A DNA stretch of 14,039 bases from Sphaerochaetaceae bacterium (GCA_016302165.1 JAEDOD010000038.1:1-14039), one strand, 5' to 3'. Shown: positions 1 to 7,788, counted from the first letter of the stretch. Translations and numbers: made by a program. Notes: generated by a model not told the origin, from the letters alone.

Positions 1-1251
1 GAACGCATCGGCCAGGAGTATTCTACCATTGAACAGAAGTCTAGGGGAAAGGAAGAGTTCAACGACAAGTTCTCCTCTCCAACCCATGCGGAAGCCATCG
101 ACTATATCCTTAAGATGCTTCAGGATCCAACCTACGGCTGTATCAAGGACCTCAGCGAAATCGGAGCTGTAGGCCATAGAGTTCTCCATGGTGGCGAGAT
201 GTTCAAGAAATCCACTCTCGTTACAGATGAAGTCATCGAGCAGCTGAAGACCCTCATTCCACTTGGACCATTGCACATGCCTGGAAACATCATGGGTATC
301 GAGTGTGCAAGAAAGCTTATGCCAAATGTTCCTCAGGCCATCGTCCTGGATACAGCTTGGCATCAGACAATGCCTCCAGAGGCTTTCATGTATGCTGTTC
401 CTTATGAATGGTATGAAAAGTATAACGTAAGACGCTACGGCTTCCACGGAACAAGCCACCTCTACTGTGCAAAGAGAGCTGCCGTGCTTCTTGGAAAGGA
501 GAACAAGGATACCAACGTAATTATCCTCCACATCGGTAACGGTGCTTCAGCCTGTGCTGTAAAGAACGGTGTATGTATCGACACTTCCATGGGTCTCACT
601 CCTCTTGAAGGCCTTGTAATGGGAACAAGAAGCGGTGACATCGACCCAGCCGTCATCCAGTACATCTCTGTCAACGCTGGATACTCTGTCCAGGAAATGG
701 ACACTATCCTCAACAAGAAGTCTGGTCTTGTAGGTCTCTGCGGAAAGAGCGACAGAAGAGACGTATCCATTATGGCTCAGGAAGGTGACCAGAAGGCTCA
801 GCTCTGCGTAGACCTTGAATGCCACAGAATCAAGAAATACATCGGTGCCTATGCAGCCCTTCTTGGAAGAGTTGACGCAATCGTCTTCACAGCTGGTGTA
901 GGTGAAATGGGTGAAAATGTTAGACTTGGCTCCTGCCAGGGTCTTGAAAGCCTGGGTATCATGATCGACGAAGAAAAGAACGACCTTTCCCACTGCAGAA
1001 ATGCTGAAACATGCATCAGCAAGGATGAGTCACCTGTAAAGATCTTCGTTATCCCAACCGATGAAGAGCTTGTAATCACAGAAGACGCTTATGCCCTTAT
1101 GAAGGGAACCTATGATGTCCACACTAACTTCCACTATTCCTTCGAGGATCCTAACTACGTGAATAAGGCACGTGAGAGAGGCCTTGTAAAGAATCTTGAG
1201 AAGAAGCCAGCCATCAAGAATATCATTGCTGTTCCACCTAAGAAGAACTAA
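1..1251 (+). CDS. ackA: Acetate kinase, N-terminus missing
   Basis: Interconverts acetate plus ATP and acetyl phosphate plus ADP in the cytosol, normally the ATP-yielding last step of acetate fermentation. The reading frame is open from base 1 (ERIGQEYST...), so the gene starts before the window; 416 codons are visible and roughly the first 30 residues, including the phosphate-1 loop, are missing. Visible family motifs in order are HRVLHGGE, PLGPLHMPGN, LDTAWHQTMP, RYGFHGTSH, LHIGNGASACAVKNG, DTSMGLTPLEGLVMGTRSGDIDP, FTAGVGEMGENVR and IPTDEELVI. Departures from the usual form, as I recall it, are HMPGN for HNPAN, TAWH for TAFH and GEMGEN for GENS. After ALMKGT (from base 1111) there is a tail of 46 residues, basic at its end, which common acetate kinases lack. 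A strong terminator follows directly, so this is the last gene of its transcript. Identity is certain. Confidence 0.97.
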   Translation, partial: ERIGQEYSTIEQKSRGKEEFNDKFSSPTHAEAIDYILKMLQDPTYGCIKDLSEIGAVGHRVLHGGEMFKKSTLVTDEVIEQLKTLIPLGPLHMPGNIMGIECARKLMPNVPQAIVLDTAWHQTMPPEAFMYAVPYEWYEKYNVRRYGFHGTSHLYCAKRAAVLLGKENKDTNVIILHIGNGASACAVKNGVCIDTSMGLTPLEGLVMGTRSGDIDPAVIQYISVNAGYSVQEMDTILNKKSGLVGLCGKSDRRDVSIMAQEGDQKAQLCVDLECHRIKKYIGAYAALLGRVDAIVFTAGVGEMGENVRLGSCQGLESLGIMIDEEKNDLSHCRNAETCISKDESPVKIFVIPTDEELVITEDAYALMKGTYDVHTNFHYSFEDPNYVNKARERGLVKNLEKKPAIKNIIAVPPKKN

Positions 1252-1259
1252 GCAAAGCT

Positions 1260-1284
1260 AGGGGAGGTCCATCCTCCCCTTTTC
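1260..1284 (+). terminator. Rho-independent terminator of ackA
   Basis: An 8-bp stem (AGGGGAGG pairing with CCTCCCCT, 1260-1267 with 1273-1280) closes a 5-base loop and runs straight into TTTT and a further pyrimidine tract. It begins 9 bases after the ackA stop codon. This is the clearest terminator on the + strand of the window. Confidence 0.9.
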
Positions 1285-1383
1285 CTTTGGCCTTTTCAAA
1301 TTATATTCCTTAATAATTATTCCTAAATTAGAATATTACTTTTAAATAAAATCAAAATGTGAAAAATCCACGTTCTTATCCAT

Positions 1384-2802
1384 ATGGATATAATGGAACT
1401 TAAAGAGCTCCTGAAACAAAAGCTTGGAATCAAATACCTCTTTCCTCATCAGGAACTGGTCATTATGCATATTGCACAGAGTGAAATGAACGGAGGAAAA
1501 TCCAACATTCTTGCCTGCCTCCCTACAGGAAGCGGAAAATCCATATGCTTCATGGCGCCAACTGTCTTCATTTCAGGAATCATAATCTCTGTCTATCCCC
1601 TTCTTTCCCTTATGGCAGACCAGGAGAAGAGGATGAAGGCCATGGGAATCGAAAGCGTCACGCTTAAGGGTGGGCTTTCCAGAGAAGAGAGAGAGGAGCG
1701 TATCCATTCCCTTCTCAGCGGAAAAGCAAAAGTCCTGATTACAAATATGGAGACTCTTCTCTACATGTCTAAAGACAAGAGGCTCACTACCATATGGCAG
1801 AAGACAGGGGCCCTTGTAATAGACGAAGTCCACATTGCAGCTTCCTGGGGTGACACGTTCCGCCCTAGCTACAGACAATTGCCGGAGGTGGTAGCAACAA
1901 TCAACCCCAGGCATCTCCTGGCCTTTACTGCAACTATGGACAATAAGACCTATAAAATAATCAAGGAACGTGTATTCAGAGGCGTTACACCCTATGTAAT
2001 AAAGGCTTCTGCTGACAGGAGCAACATATACTACCATGCAATGCGGAGCCTTAATAGGAAGGAAGACATTTTGTCTATCGTCAGAAACAGGGAATATAGG
2101 CCCTGTGTTGTATTCTGCCCAAGAAGAGAAGACACGGAAAAGCTATCCCTATTCCTTCGCTCCAGAGGAATCAGAAGTACCTTCTACCATGCAGGACTGG
2201 ATAAGGAGGAGAGAAAGAGAATTGAAGATTTCTTCAACAGCGACTCCAGCTCTGTACTATGCGCCACTTCAGCCTATGGCACCGGAGTAGACAAAAAGGA
2301 CATCAGGGCCACCATCCACTACAGCGTCAACATGGAGGCTGAAGAGTTTCTACAGGAGTCAGGAAGAGCAGGCAGGGACGGAAGCCTTGCCCACTCCTTC
2401 GTACTGTATGACCCACTTGATGGAGACAATCTCCTTTCAGTATTCAAGGATCAGGGATGCATCAGAAGAAAGTTACTGTCCCTTATGGATGAAGAGAGCG
2501 ATGAGGAGGGATGCACCCAGTGCTCCCACTGCCAGAAGGAGGTGTGGAAGACAAGCGGGGAAAAAGAGATTCTTACTATTGCAAAGAGGCACCTTATATG
2601 GAGACGAAGGAGACTGGAAAAGAGAATCAAGAGAAGATCCCTACTTCCATTCCTGCCTTCCCTCCCAGGATGGGAAGAGAAGGAAATCTCAAGGGCGCTG
2701 GATATTCTGGTGGAGGAAAAGCTACTGAAAGAGTGGAGATCCTTCATTCTCCTAACAGGAAAAGGAAACAAAAGACTTTCAATAATAAACTCTTCAAATT
2801 AA
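1384..2802 (+). CDS. Short RecQ-like ATP-dependent DNA helicase
   Basis: Superfamily 2 helicase of the RecQ group, expected to unwind DNA 3'-5' in recombination and repair. A motif-0-like segment (FPHQ, residues 20-23) precedes Walker A LPTGSGKS (46-53). Walker B is DEVH (147-150) in the RecQ-like context AASWGDTFRPSY, followed by FTAT and the motif VI region QESGRAGRDG. Four cysteines, C359, C377, C380 and C383, match the RecQ zinc-binding module. After them come a very basic stretch (RRRRLEKRIKRR) and a short winged-helix-like end. At 472 residues it lacks the HRDC domain and is well below the roughly 600 of E. coli RecQ. ATG 1384 is the first ATG after an in-frame stop at 1360; an in-frame ATG at 1393 is an alternative. 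No Shine-Dalgarno site is visible at either. galK follows after 9 bp, so the two are probably co-transcribed. Whether it is the housekeeping RecQ or a paralogue cannot be decided. Confidence 0.9.
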   Translation: MDIMELKELLKQKLGIKYLFPHQELVIMHIAQSEMNGGKSNILACLPTGSGKSICFMAPTVFISGIIISVYPLLSLMADQEKRMKAMGIESVTLKGGLSREEREERIHSLLSGKAKVLITNMETLLYMSKDKRLTTIWQKTGALVIDEVHIAASWGDTFRPSYRQLPEVVATINPRHLLAFTATMDNKTYKIIKERVFRGVTPYVIKASADRSNIYYHAMRSLNRKEDILSIVRNREYRPCVVFCPRREDTEKLSLFLRSRGIRSTFYHAGLDKEERKRIEDFFNSDSSSVLCATSAYGTGVDKKDIRATIHYSVNMEAEEFLQESGRAGRDGSLAHSFVLYDPLDGDNLLSVFKDQGCIRRKLLSLMDEESDEEGCTQCSHCQKEVWKTSGEKEILTIAKRHLIWRRRRLEKRIKRRSLLPFLPSLPGWEEKEISRALDILVEEKLLKEWRSFILLTGKGNKRLSIINSSN

Positions 2803-2811
2803 AATATCCTT

Positions 2812-4062
2812 ATGACTAAAGAGCTACATGATAAGTATCCTGCCCTCTACGGGAAGAATGTTGATGTGGAAGAAATGGATGCGAGATTCGCCTCCCTCAT
2901 CTCTGACCATAAAGACCTTTTCGGCAAATCTGACCCCTTGGTGTTCAGTGCCGCCGGAAGAACTGAAATCGCTGGCAACCACACTGACCACAATCAGGGA
3001 AAAGTAATTGGAGCAGCCATCAATCTTGACACTATTGCTGCAGTATCTGCCAGGGATGATTCACTGGTCACCTTCGTCAGCCAAGGCTTTCCAAAGTGTA
3101 CTATCGACATTTCGGACCTGGAGATCAAAGAGGAAGAGAAGAATACCACCGCTTCCCTACTTAGAGGCATCGCAAGAGCCTTCAAGGACAGGAATATAGA
3201 TATCAAGGGATGGGATGCCAATGTTACATCCAAGGTTCTCAGAGGCTCAGGTCTCAGTTCATCAGCTTCTGTGGAAGTGCTCATAGCTGAGATCTTCAAC
3301 TATCTTTATGCCTCCGACAGCCTTTCTCCTGTGGAGCTGTCCATCATCGGCCAATATGCAGAGAACGTCTATTTCGGAAAGCCTTCAGGACTTCTGGACC
3401 AGATTTCCTGCGCCAACGGCGGAATCGTGGGAATCGATTTCCAGGACAAGAAGAATCCAAAGGTGGAGGCCATCGACTTCGATTTCTCAGCCTTCGACCT
3501 GGATATGATCATTACAGACACCAGAGGCTGCCATGCAGACCTGACAGATGAATATGCTGCCGTTCCTCCAGAGATGAAGGCTGTGGCAGGGTTCTATGGA
3601 AAGGAAAACCTTAGGGAAGTGGAATTCCAGGACTTCTTGAGGGATATCAGAAAAATCAGGGAAACTCTCCATAACGACAGAGCCCTTCTCCGTGCATACC
3701 ACTTCTTCAAGGAGAATGAAAGGGTTTCCTACATCCTCTCCAATCTGAAGAACGAAGATATCGACACCTTCCTCTACAATGTACAGGAAAGCGGAAACTC
3801 CTCCTTCAGATTCCTTCAGAATGTATATCCATCATCAGAGCCCCATGAGCAGGGAGTGTCTCTTGCACTGGCATTAAGCGAAGAGATACTGGACGGGGAA
3901 GGAGCTTCAAGAGTCCACGGAGGTGGATTTGCAGGAACTATCCAGGCCTACGTGCCTGTAAGGCTAAGGGAAAAATACATCAAGGCCATGGAGAATCTTT
4001 TCGGGGAAGGATGCTCCACGGTAATCGCCATAAGAAGTCTTCCTGTAGGAAGAGTACTATAG
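2812..4062 (+). CDS. galK: Galactokinase (GHMP kinase family)
   Basis: Phosphorylates alpha-D-galactose at C1 using ATP, the first committed step of the Leloir pathway, in the cytosol. All three GHMP signatures are present: the galactokinase signature GRTEIAGNHTDHN at residues 49-61, the ATP-binding loop RGSGLSSSA at 144-152 and the C-terminal HGGGFAGT at 369-376. D196 in GLLDQ is the expected catalytic aspartate. The 416 residues are slightly longer than the 380-390 of the E. coli enzyme. The gene starts 9 bp after the helicase stop, in an A/T-rich stretch without a Shine-Dalgarno site, and ends just before a GC hairpin. galT and galE are not in the window. Other sugar kinases of the family are less likely given the galactokinase signature. 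Confidence 0.95.
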   Translation: MTKELHDKYPALYGKNVDVEEMDARFASLISDHKDLFGKSDPLVFSAAGRTEIAGNHTDHNQGKVIGAAINLDTIAAVSARDDSLVTFVSQGFPKCTIDISDLEIKEEEKNTTASLLRGIARAFKDRNIDIKGWDANVTSKVLRGSGLSSSASVEVLIAEIFNYLYASDSLSPVELSIIGQYAENVYFGKPSGLLDQISCANGGIVGIDFQDKKNPKVEAIDFDFSAFDLDMIITDTRGCHADLTDEYAAVPPEMKAVAGFYGKENLREVEFQDFLRDIRKIRETLHNDRALLRAYHFFKENERVSYILSNLKNEDIDTFLYNVQESGNSSFRFLQNVYPSSEPHEQGVSLALALSEEILDGEGASRVHGGGFAGTIQAYVPVRLREKYIKAMENLFGEGCSTVIAIRSLPVGRVL

Positions 4063-4067
4063 GACAC

Positions 4068-4085
4068 GGGCGGCAGCTGCCGCCC
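4068..4085. terminator. Symmetric GC hairpin between convergent galK and GH4 gene
   Basis: A perfect 18-bp palindrome: GGGCGGC, loop AGCT, GCCGCCC. It fills the 27-bp gap between the stop of galK (+) and the stop of the GH4 gene (-), and folds equally well from either strand. The T tract after it is weak (ATTTCTAT on +, none on -), so it may end transcription inefficiently or mainly act as a 3' end stabiliser. A shared bidirectional terminator is the simplest reading. Confidence 0.75.
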
Positions 4086-4089
4086 ATTT

Positions 4090-5433
4090 CTATGCTCTAT
4101 AGCTGGAAGCTTCCAGCATCCTGTCAAACAGTTCCTTTGCCCTGTTACGGGGAAGATTTACCAAAGGGTCAGACAGGAAGGCAGAGAATAGAAGCTTCTG
4201 GTCTCCGCTCCATATGGCTTCAAGAACCATTTCCTGGATATCAGAAACTCTTCTCACCATATTCTGTACAGCAAGAGGAGGATCTGTAGACACCACAGGC
4301 TGGATGGAATCCTGTGAAATGAAGCCGTTGGATTCAACTATCCTACCCTTCTCCAGGTAAGAGATCTGTCCCTTGTTAGGGAAGTTTATATTGGTGAAGA
4401 GAGTACGCTCCCCCATTAGGGAGCACATTATGTCTACCCCCTCCTCGTCGGAAGCCGTAGCCTTCAGCTCCTCAGGAGTGAACACCTTTGCCTTCTTTCT
4501 CTTATCTTCTTCAACTCTCCAGGAATATGGTGTCCTGACCACACCATATTTCCAGAGCTCTTCATCACTGTTAAGAAAGAATGGGACAAATTCAGAAAGA
4601 TGTCTGTCTCCAGCAGCTCCTAAGGCCCCAAAGTCCCTGAGAAGGGAAAGGGCTATAAGATGGTCACAGTCGAACCACTTCTCTTCCTTGATCCTGGCCT
4701 TAGCAGTTTCCGTCAGGTCGCTGTAAGTATTCTCATCCTCAGCCATCTCCTTCAGCCTTGGCATAAGGTCAATGCCTTGCCAGGAAGCCCTGGTAACCCA
4801 GGTGAAGTGGTTTACACCTGTAATGTCCACCTTGATCTCCCTTCTATCGGGCTGAGGAACACCAAACCACTCAGCAACTTTCTCAGCAAGGAATGTTTCC
4901 GTATGGAAAACTTCATGACAGCAGCCAAGAGCCTTTATTCCAGGAAAAGCTTTATACAGTGCTGCTGTACAAAGGGTCATAGGATTTGTGTAATTGATGA
5001 CCCAGGCCTTTGGACACACCTTCTCGATGGCCTTGGCAAAGCTGAAGAACATGGGGAGAGCCCTTCTTGCCCTCATGATTCCTCCTGGACCTGTGGTGTC
5101 TCCAACACTCTGGAGTATTCCATACTCTTCAGGAAGAACCAGGTCTCCCCTTCTGCATTCTATGGATCCTGGCTCAATGGATATGATTACAAGATCCACT
5201 CCTTCCAGAGCCTTCTCCAGGTTATCTTCACAGGTGAACCTGAACCTTCCTTCGCTTTCGTTGACACGGAAGGTCTGGACACCTACGCTCACGTTATTCA
5301 CAGCAGCCTTATGGTCAATATCATGGAGAACCACTGTTCCGTGGGTCATTTTGGCATAAGCAAGATCCTTGAAGAACTGGATGGCCCAAAGTCTGCTTCC
5401 ACCGCCAATTATGCAAATACGAGTTTCCTTCAT
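4090..5433 (-). CDS. GH4 glycosidase, probable alpha-galacturonidase (LplD type)
   Basis: Family GH4 enzymes cleave glycosides by a redox mechanism needing NAD+ and Mn2+. The N-terminal dinucleotide-binding loop IIGGGS, the segment GDTTGPGGIMRA, INYTNPM and GVNHFTW (H209) are all present. The metal-site motif is C172-H173-E174-V175. From the literature as I remember it, CHEV marks the alpha-galacturonidases such as Bacillus LplD, whereas melibiases have CHSV and 6-phosphoglycosidases have other variants. Further blocks recalled from LplD (GCCHEVF, AAGDRHL.EF) agree. It would therefore release galacturonic acid from pectin fragments. At 447 residues it has normal length. The ATG at 5433 has a good Shine-Dalgarno site (AGAGGA) and a TATAAT box upstream. 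The converging galactokinase gene might tempt a melibiase call, but the motif argues against it. Confidence is high for GH4 and moderate for substrate. Confidence 0.88.
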   Translation of the reverse strand: MKETRICIIGGGSRLWAIQFFKDLAYAKMTHGTVVLHDIDHKAAVNNVSVGVQTFRVNESEGRFRFTCEDNLEKALEGVDLVIISIEPGSIECRRGDLVLPEEYGILQSVGDTTGPGGIMRARRALPMFFSFAKAIEKVCPKAWVINYTNPMTLCTAALYKAFPGIKALGCCHEVFHTETFLAEKVAEWFGVPQPDRREIKVDITGVNHFTWVTRASWQGIDLMPRLKEMAEDENTYSDLTETAKARIKEEKWFDCDHLIALSLLRDFGALGAAGDRHLSEFVPFFLNSDEELWKYGVVRTPYSWRVEEDKRKKAKVFTPEELKATASDEEGVDIMCSLMGERTLFTNINFPNKGQISYLEKGRIVESNGFISQDSIQPVVSTDPPLAVQNMVRRVSDIQEMVLEAIWSGDQKLLFSAFLSDPLVNLPRNRAKELFDRMLEASSYRA

Positions 5434-5450
5434 TTCATTCCTCTTGAGTC

Positions 5451-5456
5451 ATTATA
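5451..5456 (-). promoter_or_regulatory. -10 box for the GH4 gene
   Basis: The minus strand reads TATAAT here, a perfect sigma-70 -10 hexamer, placing the start of transcription near 5443, about 10 bases before the ATG. The hexamer 17 bases upstream (TGATAA) is a poor -35 match, which suggests dependence on an activator or weak basal activity. Confidence 0.55.
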
Positions 5457-5488
5457 CTCCATGTATATGTGATTATCAGACAAAGTAT

Positions 5489-5510
5489 TTGTGATTTTAT
5501 GGAATCACAA
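5489..5510. promoter_or_regulatory. Perfect inverted repeat, probable operator
   Basis: TTGTGATT, six bases, AATCACAA: both 8-base arms match exactly. It lies in the 129-bp divergent gap between the GH4 and amidohydrolase genes, at about -46 to -67 relative to the predicted GH4 transcription start. An additional half-site, ATGTGATT, occurs at 5467-5474, exactly 22 bp away in direct orientation, over the GH4 -35 region. This has the appearance of a dimeric regulator site serving one or both genes. The regulator is unknown and not encoded nearby. Confidence 0.65.
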
Positions 5511-5551
5511 TCTATTGCCATTCCATTGTCCATATTGCTACCCTCATTTCC

Positions 5552-5556
5552 GGAGG
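5552..5556 (+). promoter_or_regulatory. Ribosome binding site fixing the amidohydrolase start
   Basis: GGAGG, six bases before the GTG at 5563. It decides the start: a longer in-frame reading from GTG 5491 has no such site, would run through the inverted repeat and would add 24 unconserved residues. Confidence 0.85.
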
Positions 5557-5562
5557 CCAAAA

Positions 5563-6453
5563 GTGATAGACGCTCATGCTCATATATTCTCTTCACTCTC
5601 AGGCTTTGGAGCCAACGGTGAATTAAGGGCCCTGGACAATGGAAAGGCCATCTGGGCAAATGGAGAAGTGATACAGCTGATTCCTGAAAGCTATGGCAGG
5701 ACCATGTTCACCATAGAGGACCTTATTGCCCTGATGGACCGGAACGCAATAGATAAGGCTGTTCTTCTTCAAGGAGGTTTCCTGGGCTTCGATAACCATG
5801 GAGTGTGGGAAGCGGAGAAGAAATATAGTACAAGGATCAAGGCTGCAGCAGCTGTGGATCCCTATTCCAGAAATCTTGAGTCCATTATCTCCCACCTGTT
5901 ATCCCTTGGCTTCCACACCTTCAAGTTCGAGGTCTCCACAGGCTGTGGCCTTATGGGAAGCCACAGGACCTTCCCGCTGGGAGGAGAGATGATGTATTCC
6001 ATATATTCAAGGCTATACGGAAAGGTTAAGACTCTGGCCTTTGACCTAGGAGGAAGAAGTGAAGAGAGCCACCAGATAGATGAAATCTGTAGAATCAGCA
6101 GAGACTTCCCAGACTTCAATATAGTGGTCTGCCACCTTTCCTCCCCAAGAAAGGGAGAGGATGAGAACCTTAAGCGGGAGCTGGACAGCCTACAGAGCGA
6201 CAACATCTTCTTCGATACTGCAGCCCTTTTCTGGAAGACCAGACCGGAGGATTATCCCTTCCCTACAGCGCGTAAATATCTTGGATACGCAAGGGATATT
6301 GTTGGGGCGGAACACCTCATGTGGGGCACAGACCTTCCCTCCACCTTGACCTCAGCCACGGTGAAGGAACAGATAGATTATGTAAAAGGAATATTCTCTG
6401 AAAAGGAAGAGAAGTGGTTCTTTTCAAAAACAGCAGAGAAGGTCTACTTCTGA
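5563..6453 (+). CDS. Amidohydrolase family 2 metal-dependent hydrolase
   Basis: A TIM-barrel, metal-dependent hydrolase of the amidohydrolase-2 group, 296 residues from a GTG start. The first strand carries the HxH metal motif (IDAHAH, H5 and H7). Later metal or catalytic candidates are H191 in VVCHLSSPR and D257 in MWGTDLPS; the aspartate ends the barrel in the usual way. No signal peptide is seen, so it is probably cytosolic. The family includes decarboxylases, lactonases and sugar-acid enzymes, and the sequence alone does not choose. Its divergent partner is a probable alpha-galacturonidase with a shared operator-like repeat, so a role in uronic acid or pectin-fragment metabolism is a reasonable but unproven inference. 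Its last 10 bp overlap the 3' end of the convergent sensor kinase gene, with no terminator between them. Confidence 0.85.
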   Translation: MIDAHAHIFSSLSGFGANGELRALDNGKAIWANGEVIQLIPESYGRTMFTIEDLIALMDRNAIDKAVLLQGGFLGFDNHGVWEAEKKYSTRIKAAAAVDPYSRNLESIISHLLSLGFHTFKFEVSTGCGLMGSHRTFPLGGEMMYSIYSRLYGKVKTLAFDLGGRSEESHQIDEICRISRDFPDFNIVVCHLSSPRKGEDENLKRELDSLQSDNIFFDTAALFWKTRPEDYPFPTARKYLGYARDIVGAEHLMWGTDLPSTLTSATVKEQIDYVKGIFSEKEEKWFFSKTAEKVYF

Positions 6454-7766
6454 TTCTTCGGTATTGAAATGATAGCCATGGTTCCTTTTCCAATGGTACT
6501 GTCAATATGAAGGGAGCCACTGCACATTGCATCCAGCCTCATTCTGATGTTTCGTATTCCCACATGGGACTTTGAAACCTTACGGTTCACGTCGAAGCCC
6601 ACACCATCGTCCTCGCAAAGGACCATGTAGCATTCGCTGTCTTCGCTGGTTCTGATGGTCACTGTTCCAGGCTCTTCCTTGGGAGAAATTCCATGCTTCA
6701 CAGCATTCTCAACCAGGACCTGAAGGGCAAGAGGAGGAATGGAGAAGGATGTGGAATGGATATCGTACTCTACATTTAGATGGCCCTTGAACCTAAGCTT
6801 CTCTATGTATAGATAGTTCTCCACATGCCTAAGCTCCTCTTCAAAAGGAATGCACTCCGTATGCTCAAGGCTGGTCATATTCTCCCTCAGATAATCTGCA
6901 AAGTGGTCTACGGCCTCTACAGCTGTCTTGGAATCCCTTGTTATAAGGCTACGGATGATGTTCAGCGTATTGAAGAGGAAGTGAGGCTTGATCTGGCTCA
7001 GCATCACCTTCACCTTTGCATCCTCAACCTCAGCGTCTGCCTTCTCCTTATCGGCTACGGCTCCTGAGATTCTTTCCTTCTGTACATTCAGGTATACCAT
7101 CAGCACTCCATAGAAGGAGAAGACAGGAGCGAAATAAAGGCCATAGAAAAGCTGCTCGGAAATGAGACCGATTATCGGAAGGAAGGCGAAGCCAAAGAGA
7201 TATACGATGTATTTTCTGTGGGTAGAGCTATTTGTCCTGATGTAGTCCATGACCATAAGGATGAAGAACCAAATCATGTAGGAGGACGAAAGGCAGGTGT
7301 TGACCCAGTAGTATTCTCCCCTGTAATAGTGGCCAGCTGCATCATAGTAGTAGTAGATACCTGTAAAGAGATTGGCTACAAGAAGTGCGAAGGATATTAA
7401 TGTAGGGATGGATGAGCAGATGAAGAATGCCTTGGTCCTGGATTTGGTATGGGCTCTGGAGATGAAGGAATAGGCATATATAAGCCATATCCACCAAGCC
7501 ACGTTGGGAAGGAAGTAGTTGAAGAAACCGTCAAGGATACCTAGATACCTGAGGAAATCTGTCTTTACATCCACAAGGAACCAGGACAAGAGATCCGTGA
7601 AGGTTACAAACATCAAGACCTTAATCAATGAGTTGAATACAGGCTGGCCCACATCCTTATTGTTCTTCGAGGAATTGGCAAGAACTATCAATTCGCCAAT
7701 AATCGCAATAAGGTCAATGGATGCCAGCATTAAGGATCTTGAGTACATATGAAGATAATACCACAT
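6444..7766 (-). CDS. LytS/YehU-type membrane sensor histidine kinase
   Basis: A membrane sensor kinase, about 440 residues. The N-terminal half has seven hydrophobic segments and no evident periplasmic domain, so the signal is probably sensed in or near the membrane. A short coiled segment (KEKADAEVEDAKVKV) leads to the phosphoacceptor block QIKPHFLFNTLNIIRSL with H262, typical of the His_kinase family that pairs with LytTR or AraC-type regulators. The ATPase domain follows: LVENAVKHGI (N354), DDGVGFD and GIRNIRMRLD. No response regulator gene is in the window. The start is uncertain: ATG 7766, ATG 7748 and TTG 7787 are all possible and none has a Shine-Dalgarno site; I chose 7766, which leaves a short N-terminus before the first helix. 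It diverges from the MATE exporter, which might be its target, but that is inference. Confidence 0.88.
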   Translation of the reverse strand: MWYYLHMYSRSLMLASIDLIAIIGELIVLANSSKNNKDVGQPVFNSLIKVLMFVTFTDLLSWFLVDVKTDFLRYLGILDGFFNYFLPNVAWWIWLIYAYSFISRAHTKSRTKAFFICSSIPTLISFALLVANLFTGIYYYYDAAGHYYRGEYYWVNTCLSSSYMIWFFILMVMDYIRTNSSTHRKYIVYLFGFAFLPIIGLISEQLFYGLYFAPVFSFYGVLMVYLNVQKERISGAVADKEKADAEVEDAKVKVMLSQIKPHFLFNTLNIIRSLITRDSKTAVEAVDHFADYLRENMTSLEHTECIPFEEELRHVENYLYIEKLRFKGHLNVEYDIHSTSFSIPPLALQVLVENAVKHGISPKEEPGTVTIRTSEDSECYMVLCEDDGVGFDVNRKVSKSHVGIRNIRMRLDAMCSGSLHIDSTIGKGTMAIISIPKNQK

Positions 7767-7788
7767 CAAAGGGAAAAACAAAATCAAG

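Noticed and set aside
1285..1383. Promoter for the helicase gene in the A/T-rich gap
   Set aside because: TAGAAT (1329-1334) could be a -10 box, but no credible -35 lies at the right distance and many A/T hexamers occur by chance here.
4090..5433. Melibiase (melA) assignment for the GH4 gene
   Set aside because: The metal-site motif is CHEV and not CHSV, and neighbouring blocks resemble LplD.
4660..5472. A 270-codon open frame on the + strand opposite the GH4 gene
   Set aside because: It mirrors a clearly conserved enzyme on the minus strand and shows no recognisable domain. Similar antisense frames occur opposite thrA and the sensor kinase.
5489..5510. CRP or FNR binding site
   Set aside because: TGTGA and TCACA are 10 bases apart rather than the 6 of CRP, and FNR needs TTGAT-N4-ATCAA.
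5491..5562. Upstream extension of the amidohydrolase to GTG 5491 (24 extra residues)
   Set aside because: No ribosome binding site there, the residues precede the normal IDAHAH start, and the stretch contains the perfect inverted repeat. GTG 5563 has GGAGG at ideal distance.
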